Positions 8,306 through 10,400 of a stretch of DNA of 10,400 nt are shown one piece after another. Under the pieces are notes generated by a model. It was not told the origin of the DNA and did no database searches. It saw only the letters and a program-made list of their open reading frames with translations. The stretch is from an uncultured Planctomycetaceae bacterium (GTDB lineage Bacteria > Planctomycetota > Planctomycetia > Planctomycetales > Planctomycetaceae), in contig CAIXQV010000133.1 of NCBI GenBank assembly GCA_903921605.1, positions 1-10,400 of the forward strand, read 5' to 3'. How positions within the stretch are numbered: the first letter of the stretch is position 1; each line of letters opens with the position of its first letter. The position numbers and the translations under genes were made by a program.

Positions 8306-9439
8306 ATGAATCTGTCCATCTCTGACTCACGAATTCGAGCGATCGCTGATAAGGTTCTGGCTGGTGAACGTCTGTCGTTTGACGATGGCGTGCTGCTGGA
8401 CGAGACCGCCGATCTTCATACGCTGGGTCAGCTTGCCAATACCGTGCGAGAACGACGCAACGGTAACGTGGTGTATTACAACACCAACATCCATTTGAAT
8501 CCGACGAACGTCTGTGTCTACCGTTGTCGCTTCTGCGCGTTTCGTGCGGATCTGAAAGACGAGAAGGCTTATACATTCACTGACGAGATGTTGCGAAATC
8601 GAGTTCTCGAAGGTCGCGCAGCCGGAGCCACTGAAATTCATGTGGTTGGAGGTCTGCATCACAAGAAGAGTTTCGACTGGTACTTGAACGTCGTTCGTGT
8701 GATCCACGAAACCTGCCCGGAGATTCATATCAAGGCGTGGACTCCGGTTGAGATCAGTTGGTTCAGCTTTATCACCAAGCAACCGATTAAGTGGATTCTG
8801 GAGCAGATGGTTGAAGCCGGGCTTGGCAGCATGCCCGGAGGCGGTGCGGAAATCTTCGATGAAGAGGTTCGTCGCGAAATCTGTGAACACAAGGCAGACA
8901 GCGATGTCTGGTTCGATGTGCATCGGACTGCTCATGAACTGGGGCTTCGATCGAACGCGACGATGTTGTACGGACATGTCGAAAAAGCAAAGCATCGCGT
9001 GGACCATTTGCTGCGTCTGCGAGCACTGCAGGATGAGACTCACGGTTTCCAGACGTTTATTCCTCTGGCGTTTCATCCCGAGAATACAGAACTGTCGAAT
9101 ATTCGGAAGCCGGATGGATTGTTTGACCTGCGTATGGTCGCTCTGTCTCGCCTGATGCTGGATAACTTTGACCACATCAAAGCGTACTGGATTATGTTGG
9201 GCGAACAGACCGCTCAACTGGCTCTTGCTTACGGTGCTGATGATATCGATGGCACCGTTGTTCATGAGCTGATCTATCACGACGCCGGTGCAAAGACGCC
9301 GGAAGGAATGACGGTCGATCAGTTACACCGTCTGATTCAGGAAGCCGGTCGTGTTCCTGTTGAGCGGGACACTTTGTATCGCCGAGTTATTCGGAATGGC
9401 CGCGAGTGGAGCGTCGGCGAAGCCCTGGTTTCAGCCTGA
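8306..9439 (+). CDS. mqnE: Aminofutalosine synthase MqnE (radical SAM)
   Basis: This is a 377-residue radical SAM enzyme that joins the 3-enolpyruvyl ether of benzoate to S-adenosylmethionine to form aminofutalosine, an early step of the futalosine menaquinone pathway. The 4Fe-4S cluster motif CVYRCRFC has cysteines at residues 70, 74 and 77 (CX3CX2C), preceded by NIHLNPTN. Further family marks are HVVGG (112-116), MPGGGAEIF (176-184), SNATMLYGH and YWIMLGE (294-300), followed by ADDIDGTV. MPGGGAEIF together with the ADDIDGTV ending favours MqnE over the related cyclase MqnC. Length fits the family. Start 8306 is chosen because a GGAA (8294-8297) lies 8 nt upstream and the protein then begins as expected; the in-frame ATG at 8246 would overlap the end of the upstream gene. 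It is co-directional with the UbiA gene 35 nt upstream. No terminator follows the stop; a repeat array begins within about 50 bp. Confidence 0.94.
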   Translation: MNLSISDSRIRAIADKVLAGERLSFDDGVLLDETADLHTLGQLANTVRERRNGNVVYYNTNIHLNPTNVCVYRCRFCAFRADLKDEKAYTFTDEMLRNRVLEGRAAGATEIHVVGGLHHKKSFDWYLNVVRVIHETCPEIHIKAWTPVEISWFSFITKQPIKWILEQMVEAGLGSMPGGGAEIFDEEVRREICEHKADSDVWFDVHRTAHELGLRSNATMLYGHVEKAKHRVDHLLRLRALQDETHGFQTFIPLAFHPENTELSNIRKPDGLFDLRMVALSRLMLDNFDHIKAYWIMLGEQTAQLALAYGADDIDGTVVHELIYHDAGAKTPEGMTVDQLHRLIQEAGRVPVERDTLYRRVIRNGREWSVGEALVSA

Positions 9440-9465
9440 GGTTCTGTGTCAACGCTGAGGCTTGG

Positions 9466-10400
9466 TCCCGGCGGCTCTGTGAGAAACACAATGGCTCTCA
9501 CGGAGGCGCAGAGGCACGGAGGAAGAGCGCTGACTGCAGATGTTGATGCTTGCACGGGCGGGAGCTTTAACCCGAACGACCAGGAACTCTTTGGCTCAGT
9601 GCCTCTGTGAGAAAAACACAATGGCTCTCGCGGAGGCACAAAGGCACTGAGGCAGAGCGCTGACCGCAGATGATGATGCTTGCAAGGTCGGGAGCTTCAA
9701 CCCCGACGACCAGGAACTCTGTGCCTCCGTGCCTCTGTGAGAAAATACAATGGCTCTCACGGAGGCGCAAAGGCACGGAGGAAGAGCGCTGACTGCAGAT
9801 GTTGATTCTCTGCACGGACGGGAGCTTGAACCCGAACGACCAGGAACTCTGTGGCTCCGTGCCTCTGTGAGAAACACAATGGCTCTCACGGGGAGGCGCA
9901 GAGGCACGGAGGAAGATTGCTGACCGCAGATGATGATGCTTGCAAGGTCGGGAGCTTTAACCCGAACGACCATGAACTCTGTGGCTCAGTGCCTCTGTGA
10001 GAAAAACACAATGGCTCTCACGGAGGCACAAAGGCACGGAGGAAGAGCGCTGGCAGCAGGTGTAGCTTGCACTGGCGGGACCTTCAGCCGCGACGATCAG
10101 GAACTCTGTGGCTCAGTGCCTCTGTGAGAAACACAATAGCTCTCACGGAGGCACAAAGGCACGGAGGAAGAGCGCTGACCGCAGATGATGATTCTTGCAC
10201 GGGCTGGAGCTTGAACCCGAACGACCAGGAACTCTGTGGCTCAGTGCCTCTGTGAGAAAAACACAATGGCTCTCACGGAGGCACAAAGGCTCGGAGGAAG
10301 ATCGCTGACCGCAGATGATGATTCTTGCACGGGCGGGAGCTTGAACCCGAACGACCATGAACTCTGTGGCTCCGTGCCTCTGTGAGAAAAAAACAATGGC
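9466..10400. repeat. Tandem array of about 130-bp hairpin-bearing units, open at the right edge
   Basis: Taking ATGGCTCTC as the phase mark, units begin at 9491, 9621, 9750, 9879, 10011, 10136 (ATAGCTCTC) and 10266, with an eighth at 10396. Lengths are 130, 129, 129, 132, 125, 130 and 130 bp. The left boundary decays between about 9466 and 9475; the right boundary is outside the window. Each unit reads: right hairpin arm (three CACRRAGG-like octamers), then GAAGAGCGCTGAC and GCAGATG, a small hairpin (CGGG-N8-CCCG), then CGAACGACCAGGAACT, then the left arm of the next hairpin (three CTCYGTGN octamers) and an A-rich loop (3 to 7 A). The fifth unit (10011-10135) is the most diverged and shortest. 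Units vary at scattered positions, so this is an older or relaxed array, not a fresh duplication. It is not a CRISPR, since the whole unit is conserved. Several frames run through it on both strands but none is credible as a protein. Similar GGAGGCACAGAGGCACGG-type sequences recur in intergenic DNA of many environmental bacteria, from memory. Confidence 0.93.
9595..9651 (+). other. Representative junction hairpin of the array
   Basis: At this junction CTCAGTGCC (9595-9603) pairs perfectly with GGCACTGAG (9643-9651). The inner TCTGTGAGA (9604-9612) pairs with TCTCGCGGA (9626-9634), allowing G-U pairs, and leaves the octet GGCACAAA bulged. Alternatively GTGCC can pair with the nearer GGCAC (9635-9639), extending the inner stem without a bulge. 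The corresponding arms at the next two junctions are CTCCGTGCC 9725-9733 with GGCACGGAG 9772-9780, and 9855-9863 with 9903-9911. Confidence 0.7.

Noticed and set aside
9337..10358. Overlapping minus-strand frames through the array encoding Cys/Ser/Arg-rich peptides (CLCASVRAIVFLTEA repeats)
   Set aside because: Unit lengths of 125, 130 and 132 bp mix frames, the peptides are low-complexity translations of the hairpin arms, and no ribosome binding site is seen. Such peptides are a familiar type of spurious annotation.
9466..10400. CRISPR array
   Set aside because: The entire 130-bp unit is conserved, with no unique spacers, and no cas gene is present.

Overview
The window looks like a stretch of a Planctomycetota chromosome. 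The evidence is the combination of gene families: a DUF1559 prepilin-like protein with an H-X9-DG tail, a small lipoprotein of the type that often sits beside DUF1559 genes, a TPR + FG-GAP/VCBS + ASPIC/UnbV fusion, and a large BatA/amidotransferase-like membrane protein. The UbiA + MqnE pair points to menaquinone made by the futalosine route. All six recognisable genes lie on the + strand and are separated by long non-coding gaps. No tRNA, rRNA, CRISPR array, transposase or phage gene was seen.

Layout. 1-948: C-terminal part of a membrane-anchored protein, cut by the left edge. 949-1692: non-coding, with one weak terminator-like hairpin. 1693-4620: a 975-aa anchored TPR/FG-GAP/UnbV protein. 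4621-5258: non-coding, with two overlapping hairpins. 5259-5741 and 5831-6853: a lipoprotein and a DUF1559 prepilin-like protein. They are probably one transcription unit, share a 12-nt translation-start context, and are closed by a strong Rho-independent terminator at 6921-6953. 6854-7394: the rest of that gap, with no convincing gene. 7395-8270 and 8306-9439: a UbiA-family prenyltransferase (probable mqnP) and aminofutalosine synthase mqnE, 35 nt apart and almost certainly co-transcribed. From about 9470 to the right edge: a tandem array of about 130-bp units, seven complete, which runs out of the window.

The two menaquinone genes form a clear functional pair: MqnE makes aminofutalosine early in the pathway and the UbiA enzyme attaches the prenyl tail late. 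The lipoprotein/DUF1559 pair is a cell-envelope module whose function is not established.

The most unusual element is the array. Each junction between units carries a long inverted repeat whose two arms are each built from three 8-bp sub-repeats (CTCYGTGN on the left, CACRRAGG on the right). The arms can therefore pair in two registers. The array starts within about 50 bp of the mqnE stop with no terminator in between, so it may be transcribed as the mqnE 3' UTR. Unit lengths of 125-132 bp and the shifting frame argue against protein coding.
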